Below are positions 26,609 through 34,411 of a stretch of DNA of 64,000 nt, one piece after another. A program made the position numbers and the translations under genes. Below the pieces are notes generated by a model. The model was not told the origin of the DNA. It saw only the letters and a list, made by a program, of their open reading frames with translations, and did not search any database. Every line of letters starts with the position of its first letter. The first letter of the stretch is position 1. The stretch is taken from positions 62,001-126,000 of the forward strand of contig NZ_JADPCJ010000001.1 of assembly GCF_015670795.1 (NCBI RefSeq), written 5' to 3'. Source of the stretch: Collinsella aerofaciens. GTDB taxonomy: Bacteria; Actinomycetota; Coriobacteriia; Coriobacteriales; Coriobacteriaceae.

Positions 26609-27575
26609 ACTTACCGTTCCCGAGGGAATTGGTCCCTCGCGCGTTTTGGGCGCCGGCGACGGCGTCCTTCGTGCGCTTGAGAGCTTGGTTCGCGCCCATG
26701 TGGTCGCCCGTGGCGATAGCATCTCCGTGAGCGGCGACCCGGACGAGGTCGAACTCGTGGCGCGCTTTTTCGAGCACGCTTTTCGCGAGGCGGCCGCCGG
26801 GCGCACGCTGTCTGCCGACGATGTCTCTTGCTGCCTGGCCGTCTTGCGCGACGGTGAGCACGAGGCTACGTCGCTTCGCGATGACGTGCTGCTTTCGTAT
26901 CGCGGCCGCGTCATTCGCCCCAAGACGCTCGGGCAAAAGCGCTATGTGGATGCCATCCGCTCGCATACCATCACGTTTGGCTTGGGTCCTGCCGGTACCG
27001 GTAAGACCTATCTGGCTATGGCGCTCGCCGTTGCCGCGCTCAAGCGTCACGAGGTGGGCCGTCTGATCTTGACGCGTCCGGTTGTCGAGGCGGGGGAGAA
27101 TCTGGGCTTTTTGCCCGGCACCCTTGAGGAAAAGATCGATCCCTACATGCGTCCGCTTTACGACGCCCTTTTTGACATGATGGATCGCGAGCGCACCGAT
27201 GAGCTTATGGAGCGCGGCGTGATCGAGATCGCCCCGCTTGCCTACATGCGCGGCCGCACGCTGAGCGATGCTTTCGTGGTACTCGACGAGGCGCAAAATA
27301 CCACGCCCGAGCAGATGAAGATGTTCCTGACGCGCCTGGGCTTCAACTCCAAGTTCGTGATTACCGGCGACCTGAGCCAGCGCGACCTGGTGGGTCGTCG
27401 TGGCGGTCTTGCTGACGTTGAGCAGATTTTGGGCTGTGTCGACGATGTCGCATTTTCTCACCTCGAGCGTGCCGACGTGGTGCGCCATGCCCTGGTGGGT
27501 CGTATCGTCGAGGCATATGAAGCTTATGATGACGTGCGCGAGCAGCGCCCGCGCGACCGAAAGGAGTCCCGTTGA
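26589..27575 (+). CDS. phoH: PhoH-like ATPase
   Basis: A 328-residue PhoH-family NTPase. The Walker A GPAGTGKT is near residue 134 and the Walker B VVLDEAQN near 229, with the family's ENLGFLPGTLEEKIDPYMRP segment between them. GGGAGG sits 3 nt before the ATG at 26589. The phoH-ybeY-dgkA-era-recO order is conserved in Gram-positive bacteria and suggests a role in RNA or ribosome maturation, although the biochemical function of PhoH is not settled. Confidence 0.9.
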   Translation: MEASKIRLTVPEGIGPSRVLGAGDGVLRALESLVRAHVVARGDSISVSGDPDEVELVARFFEHAFREAAAGRTLSADDVSCCLAVLRDGEHEATSLRDDVLLSYRGRVIRPKTLGQKRYVDAIRSHTITFGLGPAGTGKTYLAMALAVAALKRHEVGRLILTRPVVEAGENLGFLPGTLEEKIDPYMRPLYDALFDMMDRERTDELMERGVIEIAPLAYMRGRTLSDAFVVLDEAQNTTPEQMKMFLTRLGFNSKFVITGDLSQRDLVGRRGGLADVEQILGCVDDVAFSHLERADVVRHALVGRIVEAYEAYDDVREQRPRDRKESR

Positions 27576-28081
27576 GTGTATTGATCAGCAACGATGCCGA
27601 GCTCGATACGCTGCTCGACGCGCAGGAGGTGGAGCACATCTGCGAGGTTGTGCTTGCCGCCGAGGGCGTTGAACGTGGAGTCGAGATTTCCCTTTCGTAT
27701 GTCGACGAGGACGAGATGCACGAGCTCAACCACGAGTGGCGCGGTATCGACCGCACCACCGATGTGCTCTCGTTTGAGTGCGATTCGGCCTTTGACGATG
27801 ACATTCCCGCCGATGAGACGCTTGAGCTCGGCGATATTATCTTGGCCCCGCAGGTTATTGCCCGTCAGGCCCCCGGTTTTGGCAATAGCCCCGCTGACGA
27901 GTGCCGTCTGATGCTCGTACACGGAATGCTGCACCTGCTGGGCTATGACCATATCGAGGACGACGAGGCCGAGGTCATGGAGGCCCGCGAGGACGCCATC
28001 CTGCGCGATCTGGCGCTCGAGCGCGGCGAGGACCCCAAGCTAGTCCACGTCGGCCCCATCACCAACCACGCCCACGACTAG
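27572..28081 (+). CDS. ybeY: Endoribonuclease YbeY
   Basis: A 169-residue zinc-dependent endonuclease for 16S rRNA 3'-end maturation and ribosome quality control. The HGMLHLLGYDH motif at about residues 116-126 carries the three metal-binding His. It starts with TTG at 27572 behind AAAGGAG, overlapping the phoH stop by 4 bp. It fits the phoH-ybeY-era module. Confidence 0.93.
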   Translation: MSVLISNDAELDTLLDAQEVEHICEVVLAAEGVERGVEISLSYVDEDEMHELNHEWRGIDRTTDVLSFECDSAFDDDIPADETLELGDIILAPQVIARQAPGFGNSPADECRLMLVHGMLHLLGYDHIEDDEAEVMEAREDAILRDLALERGEDPKLVHVGPITNHAHD

Positions 28082-28090
28082 GAGCCGTCT

Positions 28091-28468
28091 ATGATTCCCG
28101 GATCGAACAAGGACCATCCGTCCTTCTTAAAGTCGTTTTCCTACGCCATGGAGGGCTTCGTCACCGCCGTCAAGACCGAGCGCAACATTAAGGTCATGCT
28201 CGTGGCGGGCGTGTGCACCGTCATTGCCGGCTGTATCGTGGGCCTCGACATTGCCGAGTGGGCCACGATTATCATCTGTTGTGGCCTGGTGATTCACGGC
28301 GAGCTGTGCAACACCGCTATGGAGGCTATCGTCGACCTAGCGACCCAGGAGCTCCATCCGCTGGCCAAGCGTGCGAAGGACATCGCCGCCGCCTCTGTAT
28401 ACATTCTTTCCATCACCGCCGCGATTGTGGGCGTGCTGGTATTTGCCCACGCGCTCGACTTTATTTAG
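28091..28468 (+). CDS. dgkA: Diacylglycerol/undecaprenol kinase family protein
   Basis: A 125-residue membrane protein with three hydrophobic helices and the family motif ELCNTAMEAIVDL, followed by AKDIAAASV. In Gram-positive bacteria this family mostly phosphorylates undecaprenol for cell-wall lipid carrier recycling. AGGAG precedes the ATG. It lies between ybeY and era. Confidence 0.9.
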   Translation: MIPGSNKDHPSFLKSFSYAMEGFVTAVKTERNIKVMLVAGVCTVIAGCIVGLDIAEWATIIICCGLVIHGELCNTAMEAIVDLATQELHPLAKRAKDIAAASVYILSITAAIVGVLVFAHALDFI

Positions 28469-28480
28469 AAAGGGATTTTC

Positions 28481-29557
28481 ATGTCCGACAATATGCAGCC
28501 TATCGATGAAACTCTGGACGACGAGTCCCTGGATGCGGTGGATGCCGAAGCGTTAGAGGCCTATGAGGATGTCGAGGAGTTCGACCCGTTTGAGGACATG
28601 AGCGACGAGGAGCTTGACGCCCTGTGCGACGAGGACGACAACCTCGCGGGCTTTGGTGACTTGGAGCCCGGTTTCCGCAGCGGCTTTGTGGCCCTGGTCG
28701 GTCGTCCCAACGCTGGCAAGTCTACGCTGCTTAATGCCTGCTATGGCAAAAAGGTCGCCATCACCTCGCCGGTGGCCCAGACGACCCGCCGCCGCATGCG
28801 CGCCGTCGTCAACCGCCCCGGCTACCAGCTGGTCTTTGTCGATACCCCCGGTATTCATAAGCCCAAGGACGGCTTGGGATCCGAGCTCAACAAGAGCGCG
28901 TTGTTCGAGCTGAACGATGTTGATGTCGTCGCGTTTTTGATTGATGCCACCAAACCGATCGGCAGGGGAGACGCCTGGGTTGCCGAGCGCGTCAAGAACG
29001 CTCGTTCCAAGAAGGTCCTGGTGCTCACCAAGGCCGATGAGGCCGACCCCGCACAGGTCATGGAGCAGCTTAAGGCAGCCCACGAACTCATGGAATATGA
29101 CGACGAGATCGTGACGTCGTCGGTCAAGAACTTCAACGTCGATGCATTTATCGAGACCGTTGCGCACTTTTTGCCTGAGGGTCCGCGTTGGTTCCCCGAG
29201 GACATGGGTACCGACGCTTCCGATGAGACGCTCGTTGCCGAGTTTGTGCGCGAGAAGGTCTTGCGCCGCACCCGTGATGAGATTCCGCACTCCGTTGGCG
29301 TGATCTGCGATGCGCTCGAGCAGACCAAGAAGGTGCTGCGCGTGCACGCCACCATTTACGTCGAGCGCGAGGGCCAAAAGGGCATCATCATCGGTAAGGG
29401 CGGCGAGATGATCAAGCATATCGGTATCGACGCCCGTCGCGATCTTGAGCGCATCTTTGGCACGCAGGTCTTTTTGGAGCTGGACGTGAAGGTCAAGGCC
29501 GGCTGGCGTGACGACGAGGCCCAGATTCGCCGCTTTGGCTACACCGCCGAGGACTAA
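28481..29557 (+). CDS. era: GTPase Era with an acidic N-terminal extension
   Basis: A 358-residue Era, a GTPase that binds the 3' end of 16S rRNA during 30S assembly. The P-loop GRPNAGKS is at about residues 74-81, then DTPGIH, TKAD and a C-terminal KH domain (GKGGEMIKHIG). Typical Era is about 300 residues. Here an Asp/Glu-rich stretch of about 60 residues precedes the GTPase domain. AAAGGG 7 nt upstream of the ATG supports the long form, and no internal start with a good ribosome-binding site is seen before the P-loop. Confidence 0.93.
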   Translation: MSDNMQPIDETLDDESLDAVDAEALEAYEDVEEFDPFEDMSDEELDALCDEDDNLAGFGDLEPGFRSGFVALVGRPNAGKSTLLNACYGKKVAITSPVAQTTRRRMRAVVNRPGYQLVFVDTPGIHKPKDGLGSELNKSALFELNDVDVVAFLIDATKPIGRGDAWVAERVKNARSKKVLVLTKADEADPAQVMEQLKAAHELMEYDDEIVTSSVKNFNVDAFIETVAHFLPEGPRWFPEDMGTDASDETLVAEFVREKVLRRTRDEIPHSVGVICDALEQTKKVLRVHATIYVEREGQKGIIIGKGGEMIKHIGIDARRDLERIFGTQVFLELDVKVKAGWRDDEAQIRRFGYTAED

Positions 29558-29572
29558 GGGCGCGCGGCGCGC

Positions 29573-30322
29573 ATGGCAGGCTCCCGGACATATCGCACGA
29601 AGGTTCTCGTCCTCGACAAGACGAAGCTTAAAGAGACGGACCTGATCCTGACGATGCTTGACGAGCGGGGTCGGCAGGTTCGTGCCGTGGCAAAGGGCGC
29701 CCGCAAACCCGGTGGGCGCCTGGCTGCGCGCTGCGAGCTGTTCTGTACCGTCGATATGCTGCTCGCGCATGGACGGTCGCTCGACGTGGTTTCCCAGGCC
29801 GAACTTATGGAGGCGCCGCTCAGCGCTGCGCCCGATTACGAGACGACCTGCGCCGCAAGCGCGATCGCCGAGGTCGCGCGCGTATGCTCGTTCGAGGACG
29901 CCGAGGACCCGTTTACCTTTGCTATTACGCAGCGGGCGCTTGCCCTGGTGGGCGGCGGGCTCGACACGGCGCATATGGATCTACTCGTGGCGGCATATGT
30001 CTTTAAGCTGCTGTCGCATGTTGGCTATCGACCCGATTTTTCGGCCTGCGTACTGTGCGGAGACCCCATGCTGTCGTATTTTTCGCCCCAGGCCGGTGGG
30101 CTCATGTGCGGCTCGTGCGCGTCGAGCGTTCCGGGTGCCGAGTTGGTATCGACCGGTGAGACCGCATGGCTGCGCGCCCTCATGTCCATGACCTTCGATG
30201 CGCTCATGGCCGAGCGAATCGACCCGCATACGGCGGCATTCCTGCTCGGGCTTTCGCATGTTTGGGCTGCGACGCACACCGATCAGCGCCTCCGTGCGAT
30301 GGAATTCATGTTGGGTCGGTGA
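29573..30322 (+). CDS. recO: DNA repair protein RecO
   Basis: A 249-residue RecO that loads RecA onto SSB-coated gaps with RecF and RecR. It has an N-terminal OB fold (YRTKVLVLDKTKLKETDLIL) and a C-terminal helical domain with a zinc site (CVLCGD near residue 160, MCGSCA near 180). The start ATG follows a GC-only palindrome (gcgcgcggcgcgc) rather than an obvious ribosome-binding site, so it probably relies on coupling with era. Confidence 0.9.
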   Translation: MAGSRTYRTKVLVLDKTKLKETDLILTMLDERGRQVRAVAKGARKPGGRLAARCELFCTVDMLLAHGRSLDVVSQAELMEAPLSAAPDYETTCAASAIAEVARVCSFEDAEDPFTFAITQRALALVGGGLDTAHMDLLVAAYVFKLLSHVGYRPDFSACVLCGDPMLSYFSPQAGGLMCGSCASSVPGAELVSTGETAWLRALMSMTFDALMAERIDPHTAAFLLGLSHVWAATHTDQRLRAMEFMLGR

Positions 30323-30424
30323 TGATGCGCAGGCGCGGGCTGCTTGTGGTAACATACCGACCTGTTGGTACCTCGACCTTGGTTGTTCGCTCCACCGGCG
30401 GCTTCCCAGTCCGAGGCGAATCGA

Positions 30425-30440
30425 GTCGCCCGCGGGCGAC
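30425..30440 (+). promoter_or_regulatory. Palindromic hairpin in the rpsO leader
   Basis: GTCGCCCG-CGGGCGAC is a perfect 16-bp palindrome ending about 20 nt before the rpsO ATG. It is next to the ribosome-binding site and could be part of an S15 autoregulatory leader; a second weaker pairing (TTCGC/GCGAA) encloses the region upstream. Confidence 0.4.
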
Positions 30441-30460
30441 GTAAAACGAAAGGTGAAACA

Positions 30461-30739
30461 ATGACTGTTTCCAAAGAGCGCAAGGCGGAGCTGACTGCCC
30501 AGTTCGGTAACACCCCGGTCGACACCGGCAACCCCAAGGTTCAGGTCGCCATCCTGTCCGAGCGCATCAAGGAGCTGACCGAGCACATGAAGTCCCACCA
30601 GAAGGACTTCCACACCCGTCGTGGCCTGCTCATGCTCGTCGGCCGTCGTCGTCGTCTTCTCTCCTACATCAAGAAGAACGACATCGTCGAGTACCGTGAG
30701 CTCATCAAGGCTCTGGGCATCCGCGACAACATCCAGTAG
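30461..30739 (+). CDS. rpsO: 30S ribosomal protein S15
   Basis: A 92-residue S15 that binds the central domain of 16S rRNA early in 30S assembly. The conserved HxxDxHSRRGLL-like region (KSHQKDFHTRRGLLMLVGRRRRLL) is clear. The start ATG at 30461 is preceded by AAAGGTG. It is followed by a terminator and then pnp, the classic rpsO-pnp order in which read-through feeds PNPase synthesis. Confidence 0.96.
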   Translation: MTVSKERKAELTAQFGNTPVDTGNPKVQVAILSERIKELTEHMKSHQKDFHTRRGLLMLVGRRRRLLSYIKKNDIVEYRELIKALGIRDNIQ

Positions 30740-30754
30740 GATTTGTACATGCTA

Positions 30755-30786
30755 AGAGCGTCCTGCGCAGCGGGGCGCTCTTTTTG
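30755..30786 (+). terminator. Terminator between rpsO and pnp
   Basis: AGAGCG (30755-30760) pairs with CGCTCT (30776-30781), with extra G-C pairs inside, and is followed by T5. Confidence 0.8.
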
Positions 30787-30852
30787 TGTAAGGGCGCGAA
30801 CAATCACGCTCTGAAGCGTGGCGGGGGCAGGGGGCCCGCGTCACATGAGAAG

Positions 30853-30875
30853 CCCGCAGACAAGGGGTCTGCGGG
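30853..30875 (+). promoter_or_regulatory. Leader hairpin directly upstream of pnp
   Basis: A perfect 9-bp stem (CCCGCAGAC with GTCTGCGGG, 5-nt loop) ends 3-4 nt before the AAGGAG of pnp. A second 6-bp hairpin (CACGCT/AGCGTG) lies at 30805-30820. The position resembles the pnp leader stems of other bacteria that mediate autoregulation. Confidence 0.5.
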
Positions 30876-30888
30876 GTTAAGGAGAACA

Positions 30889-33135
30889 ATGACACTCGTA
30901 TCCAAGACCTTTGAGCTGTACGGCAAGACCTACACCTTTGAGTCGGGCGAGCTTGCCAAGCAGGCCACCGGCGCCTGCCTGGTCAAGCAGGGCGACACCA
31001 CGATGCTCGACACCGTGGTCGTCTCCAAGGAGCGCAAGAACTACGACTTCTTCCCGCTGACCGTCGACTTCAACGAGAAGATGTACGCAGCCGGCCGCAT
31101 CCCGGGTGGCTACCTCAAGCGTGAGGGCCGTCCCAGCGAGAAGGCCACGCTCACGGCCCGCATGATCGATCGCCCGATTCGCCCGAGCTTCCCGGATGGC
31201 TTCCGCAACGAGGTGCACATCGTCGCCACCTCGCTCGTCGCCGACCAGGTCAACCCCTTCGATGTCATCAACGTCATGGGTGCATCCCTGGCCATGACGC
31301 TTGGCGGCGTGCCCTTCGAGGGCCCGCTTGCCTGCGTGCGCATCGGCCGTAACGTGGAGACAGGCGAGTTTATCGTCAACCCCACCTACGAGGAGCGCGA
31401 GAACTCCGATCTGGACCTGGAGCTGGGCGGCTCTGCCGACTTTATTTCGATGGTCGAGGCCGGAGCCGAGGAGATCTCCGAGGACGACATGCTTGCCGCC
31501 ATGAAGTTTGGCCAGGAGGCCCTTGCTGCTTTCTGCCAGGCTCAGGACGAGTTCGTCGCCGAGTGGGAGCAGGTCAACGGCCCCATCGTCAAGAAGGAGT
31601 ACCCGCTCGACCAGCCCGTCGAGGAGGTCCAGGAGCGCATCTTCGCCCACTACGACGAGATGGCTGCCGCCCTTCGCGACGCCGACAAGCTCTCCCGTAT
31701 CGGTAAGGTCGAGGCTCTGAAGGAGTCCATCCGCGCCGAGTTCACCGAGGAGGAGCAGGCCGCTTGGGAGCGCGAGATCCCCGTGGCGCTCAAGAAGCTC
31801 GAGAAGAAGGCCATGCGCACCATGGTCGTCGAGACCGGTGAGCGCGTCGACGGCCGTGCCGCCGATGAGATCCGTCCCATCATGGTGAAGGACAACTACC
31901 TGCCGCTCGTTCACGGCTCCGGTTTGTTCCAGCGTGGCCAGACCCAGGTGCTCTCGGTTCTTTCGCTCGGCATGCTCAACGAGGGTCAGCGTCTGGATAC
32001 CATCGAGCCCACCGAGGGCAAGCGCTACATGCACCACTATAACTTCCCGCCGTTCTGCACCGGCGAGACTGGCCGCATGGGCAGCCCCAAGCGCCGCGAG
32101 ATCGGCCACGGCAACCTTGCTGAGCGCGCTCTGCTTCCGGTGCTCCCCGACGAGAACGAGTTCCCCTACGCCATCCGCGTCGTCTCCGAGGTCATGGAGT
32201 CCAACGGCTCCTCTTCGATGGCTTCGACCTGCGGTTCTACGCTCGCCCTTATGGACGGCGGCGTGCCCATTAAGCGCCCGGTCTCCGGTATCGCCATGGG
32301 CCTGATCCAGGAGGAGGGCAAGACCGTGGTCCTGTCCGACATCCAGGGTCTCGAGGACTTCCTGGGCGACATGGACTTTAAGGTCACCGGCACCACCGAG
32401 GGCATCACCGCTCTGCAGATGGACAACAAGGCCACCGGCCTCACCTTTGACATCCTGGCCCGCGCTCTGCAGCAGGCCAAGGAGGGTCGCGCCTTCATCC
32501 TGCAGAAGATGCTCGATGTGATCCCCGAGCCGCGCCACACCACGCGCAGCACCGCTCCGCGCATCGTTTCCATCCAGGTTCCGACCGACAAAATCCGCGA
32601 CGTCATCGGTTCCGGCGGTAAGGTCATCCGCGGTATCCAGGACGAGACCGGCGCCTCGGTCGACATCCAGGAGGACGGCACCGTCTTTGTTGGCGGCACC
32701 GGCGAGTCCGTCGACCAGGCCGTCGAGCGTATCAAGCTCATCATCAAGGTTCCCGAGCCGGGCGAGGAGTACACCGGTCGTGTGGTCTCCATCCAGCCCT
32801 TCGGCGCCTTCGTCAACCTGCTGCCCGGTAAGGACGGCCTGCTGCACATCTCCCGCGTCGCCAAGGGCCGCGTGGGGAAGGTCGAGGACGTCCTCAACGT
32901 GGGCGACGAGGTCAAGGTCGTCGTCATCGAGGTCGACGATCGCGGCAAGATCTCGCTCGATCGTCTTGATAAGCCCGAGGCCCCGGCTCGTGCCGAGGGT
33001 GCCTCCGAGGGCGACGGCGAGCACTTCCAGCGCCGTGAGCGTCCGCGTCGCGAGCGCTCTGAGCGCAGCGACCGTCCGCGCCGTCCCGGCGACAACGGAG
33101 GCCGAAAGCCCCGCCGTCACCACGACGCCGAGTAA
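30889..33135 (+). CDS. pnp: Polyribonucleotide nucleotidyltransferase (PNPase)
   Basis: A 748-residue phosphorolytic 3'-5' exoribonuclease. Two RNase PH domains flank a helical domain, followed by KH (VIGSGGKVIRGIQDETGA, about residues 570-620) and S1 (about 630-700) domains. The last ~45 residues are a very basic Arg-rich tail (RRERPRRERSERSDRPRR) that could bind RNA. AAGGAG precedes the ATG at 30889. It has its own structured leader and a strong terminator. With RNase J and RNase Y also in the window, the RNA decay set is well represented. Confidence 0.96.
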   Translation: MTLVSKTFELYGKTYTFESGELAKQATGACLVKQGDTTMLDTVVVSKERKNYDFFPLTVDFNEKMYAAGRIPGGYLKREGRPSEKATLTARMIDRPIRPSFPDGFRNEVHIVATSLVADQVNPFDVINVMGASLAMTLGGVPFEGPLACVRIGRNVETGEFIVNPTYEERENSDLDLELGGSADFISMVEAGAEEISEDDMLAAMKFGQEALAAFCQAQDEFVAEWEQVNGPIVKKEYPLDQPVEEVQERIFAHYDEMAAALRDADKLSRIGKVEALKESIRAEFTEEEQAAWEREIPVALKKLEKKAMRTMVVETGERVDGRAADEIRPIMVKDNYLPLVHGSGLFQRGQTQVLSVLSLGMLNEGQRLDTIEPTEGKRYMHHYNFPPFCTGETGRMGSPKRREIGHGNLAERALLPVLPDENEFPYAIRVVSEVMESNGSSSMASTCGSTLALMDGGVPIKRPVSGIAMGLIQEEGKTVVLSDIQGLEDFLGDMDFKVTGTTEGITALQMDNKATGLTFDILARALQQAKEGRAFILQKMLDVIPEPRHTTRSTAPRIVSIQVPTDKIRDVIGSGGKVIRGIQDETGASVDIQEDGTVFVGGTGESVDQAVERIKLIIKVPEPGEEYTGRVVSIQPFGAFVNLLPGKDGLLHISRVAKGRVGKVEDVLNVGDEVKVVVIEVDDRGKISLDRLDKPEAPARAEGASEGDGEHFQRRERPRRERSERSDRPRRPGDNGGRKPRRHHDAE

Positions 33136-33159
33136 CAGCTAAACATAAGCAGCTCAACA

Positions 33160-33189
33160 AGGGCGACTCCGGACAGGGGTCGCCCTTTT
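33160..33189 (+). terminator. Terminator of pnp
   Basis: AGGGCGAC (33160-33167) pairs with GTCGCCCT (33179-33186) and is followed by TTTT. The 3' half of this terminator is also the outer end of the palindromic repeat at 33182-33330. Confidence 0.85.
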
Positions 33190-33330
33190 GCTCGCGCCCG
33201 GGAGGGCCGCATATGAAGTTTCCTGCTCTACAGTCCTGCGTAAGACGGAAAGCACATTAAGTGCTTTCCTTTGCGTGCGGAACTCGCGATAAACTTCATA
33301 TGCGTCCCTCCCGGGCGCAAGCAAAAGGGC
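33182..33330 (+). repeat. Palindromic repeat, family A, copy 1
   Basis: A 149-bp structure. Outer 40-nt arms (33182-33221 and 33291-33330) are inverted copies with two mismatches. The interior holds an asymmetric core and an inner hairpin (GGAAAGCAC/GTGCTTTCC, 33247-33269). The core matches the copy at 34091-34223 in reverse orientation, while the outermost ~30 nt of the arms are unrelated to that copy. Confidence 0.85.
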
Positions 33331-33415
33331 TGGTTAACGCTGTTGGTAGCTTGCTGGTCTTCTGTTCTTAGTTGATATACTTTTTCGCATCTAACGCTTA
33401 GCCTAGGGGGTTGGC

Positions 33416-34036
33416 ATGACAAATAAGGTTGAATGGGACCGCATGATTGCCGGGGAGCTCTATAGCCCCTATCGGGTTAACGACCATTCGTTTTGTAGGG
33501 TGCATGCGGCTCAGAAGTTGTTTAATGAGTCGGAGTATTGGGCTGATTCGAGCGCCTTTGAGGAACTAAAGAAGTGTTTTCGCGTTGCTCCGGACGATAT
33601 GGTCTTAACGGCTCCCGTTTATTTTGATCACGGCGACAGGGTTTCGTTTGGTAACCATTTCTATGCGAATACCGGTTTGACGATTCTGGACGAAAATTAC
33701 GTGACCTTTGGCGACAACGTCTTTCTAGGACCCCATGTGAGTATATTTACTGCTGGGCATCCAATTGACGCCGATGTGCGCAATCTAGACCTCGAGTATG
33801 CTAAGCCTGTCGTAATCGGCAACAACGTCTGGATGGGCGGCGGGGTGATTATCAATCCGGGCGTATCAATCGGAGACGATGTGGTCATAGCCTCAGGTTC
33901 AGTTGTTGTTAAAGACGTTCCAAGCCACGTCATCATCGGCGGCAATCCAGCTCATATCATTCGAGAGATTACCGACAACGATCGCAAGCTCTGGCAAGGC
34001 CAGCTGAATGCCTACAACGAGGCAATTGGATCATAG
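33416..34036 (+). CDS. Maltose/galactoside-type O-acetyltransferase
   Basis: A 206-residue left-handed beta-helix acetyltransferase of the LacA/Maa/NodL family. It has an N-terminal Maa-type helix region (YSPYRVNDHSFCRVHAAQKL), hexapeptide repeats and the AGHP motif with the catalytic His (TAGHPIDADVR). It uses acetyl-CoA to acetylate a sugar or sugar-like acceptor that cannot be named from sequence. AGGGGG precedes the ATG. Its base composition is clearly richer in A+T than its neighbours, and it lies between two inverted palindromic repeats, so it was probably acquired as a unit. Confidence 0.88.
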   Translation: MTNKVEWDRMIAGELYSPYRVNDHSFCRVHAAQKLFNESEYWADSSAFEELKKCFRVAPDDMVLTAPVYFDHGDRVSFGNHFYANTGLTILDENYVTFGDNVFLGPHVSIFTAGHPIDADVRNLDLEYAKPVVIGNNVWMGGGVIINPGVSIGDDVVIASGSVVVKDVPSHVIIGGNPAHIIREITDNDRKLWQGQLNAYNEAIGS

Positions 34037-34411
34037 CCTCGGCATTCCCGCAGATAAAACCTACTAAAACAAACCTATCCCTTATTGGCAGGTTTCCCGT
34101 GGGGCGGGCACTGATGAAGTTTATCGCGAGTTCCGCACGAACAGGAGGCCACTTAATGTGGCCTCCGTCGTGAGCAGGACTGTAGAGCAGGAAACTTCAT
34201 CAGTGCCCGCCCCACGGGAAACCGGCGGGATGGACCAGTTCAGATGGGGCTTTGATGCATGGGTGGTCTGTTGGTGGGCAAATGGGTATCATACTGTGGT
34301 TACTGCGTCGACTCTGTGATGCATGTTTGTACGTTCCCGGCGGTCGGTTTGCCAGAAGCGCCCCGTCGGTTGTTCCAGACCCGTTTCGAAGAAAGGAAAC
34401 CACACTAACCT
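34037..34411. other. Intergenic region between the acetyltransferase gene and rnjA
   Basis: This 375-bp gap holds the second family A palindromic repeat (34091-34223). The following 190 bp up to rnjA must carry the rnjA promoter, but I see no clear -35/-10 pair, no tRNA and no convincing small ORF. Confidence 0.6.
34091..34223 (-). repeat. Palindromic repeat, family A, copy 2 (inverted)
   Basis: A 133-bp structure with perfect 32-nt inverted arms (34091-34122 and 34192-34223). The inner hairpin is GGAGGCCAC/GTGGCCTCC (34144-34166). Read in reverse complement, the core matches copy 1 over its whole length except for paired changes in the inner stem and differences at 33239-33246. The outer 23 nt are specific to this copy. 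Confidence 0.85.

Noticed and set aside
24236-26923. 895-codon minus-strand open frame across dnaJ and mtaB
   Set aside because: It spans two well-identified plus-strand genes, has no ribosome-binding site or domain, and shows shadow composition.
30877-33123. 748-codon open frame opposite pnp
   Set aside because: Nearly the same length as pnp, but low in complexity with no family resemblance. An antisense shadow.
33182-34223. CRISPR array or integron from the repeats at 33-34 kb
   Set aside because: There are only two copies, inverted rather than tandem, with no spacers, cas genes, integrase or attC-like geometry.
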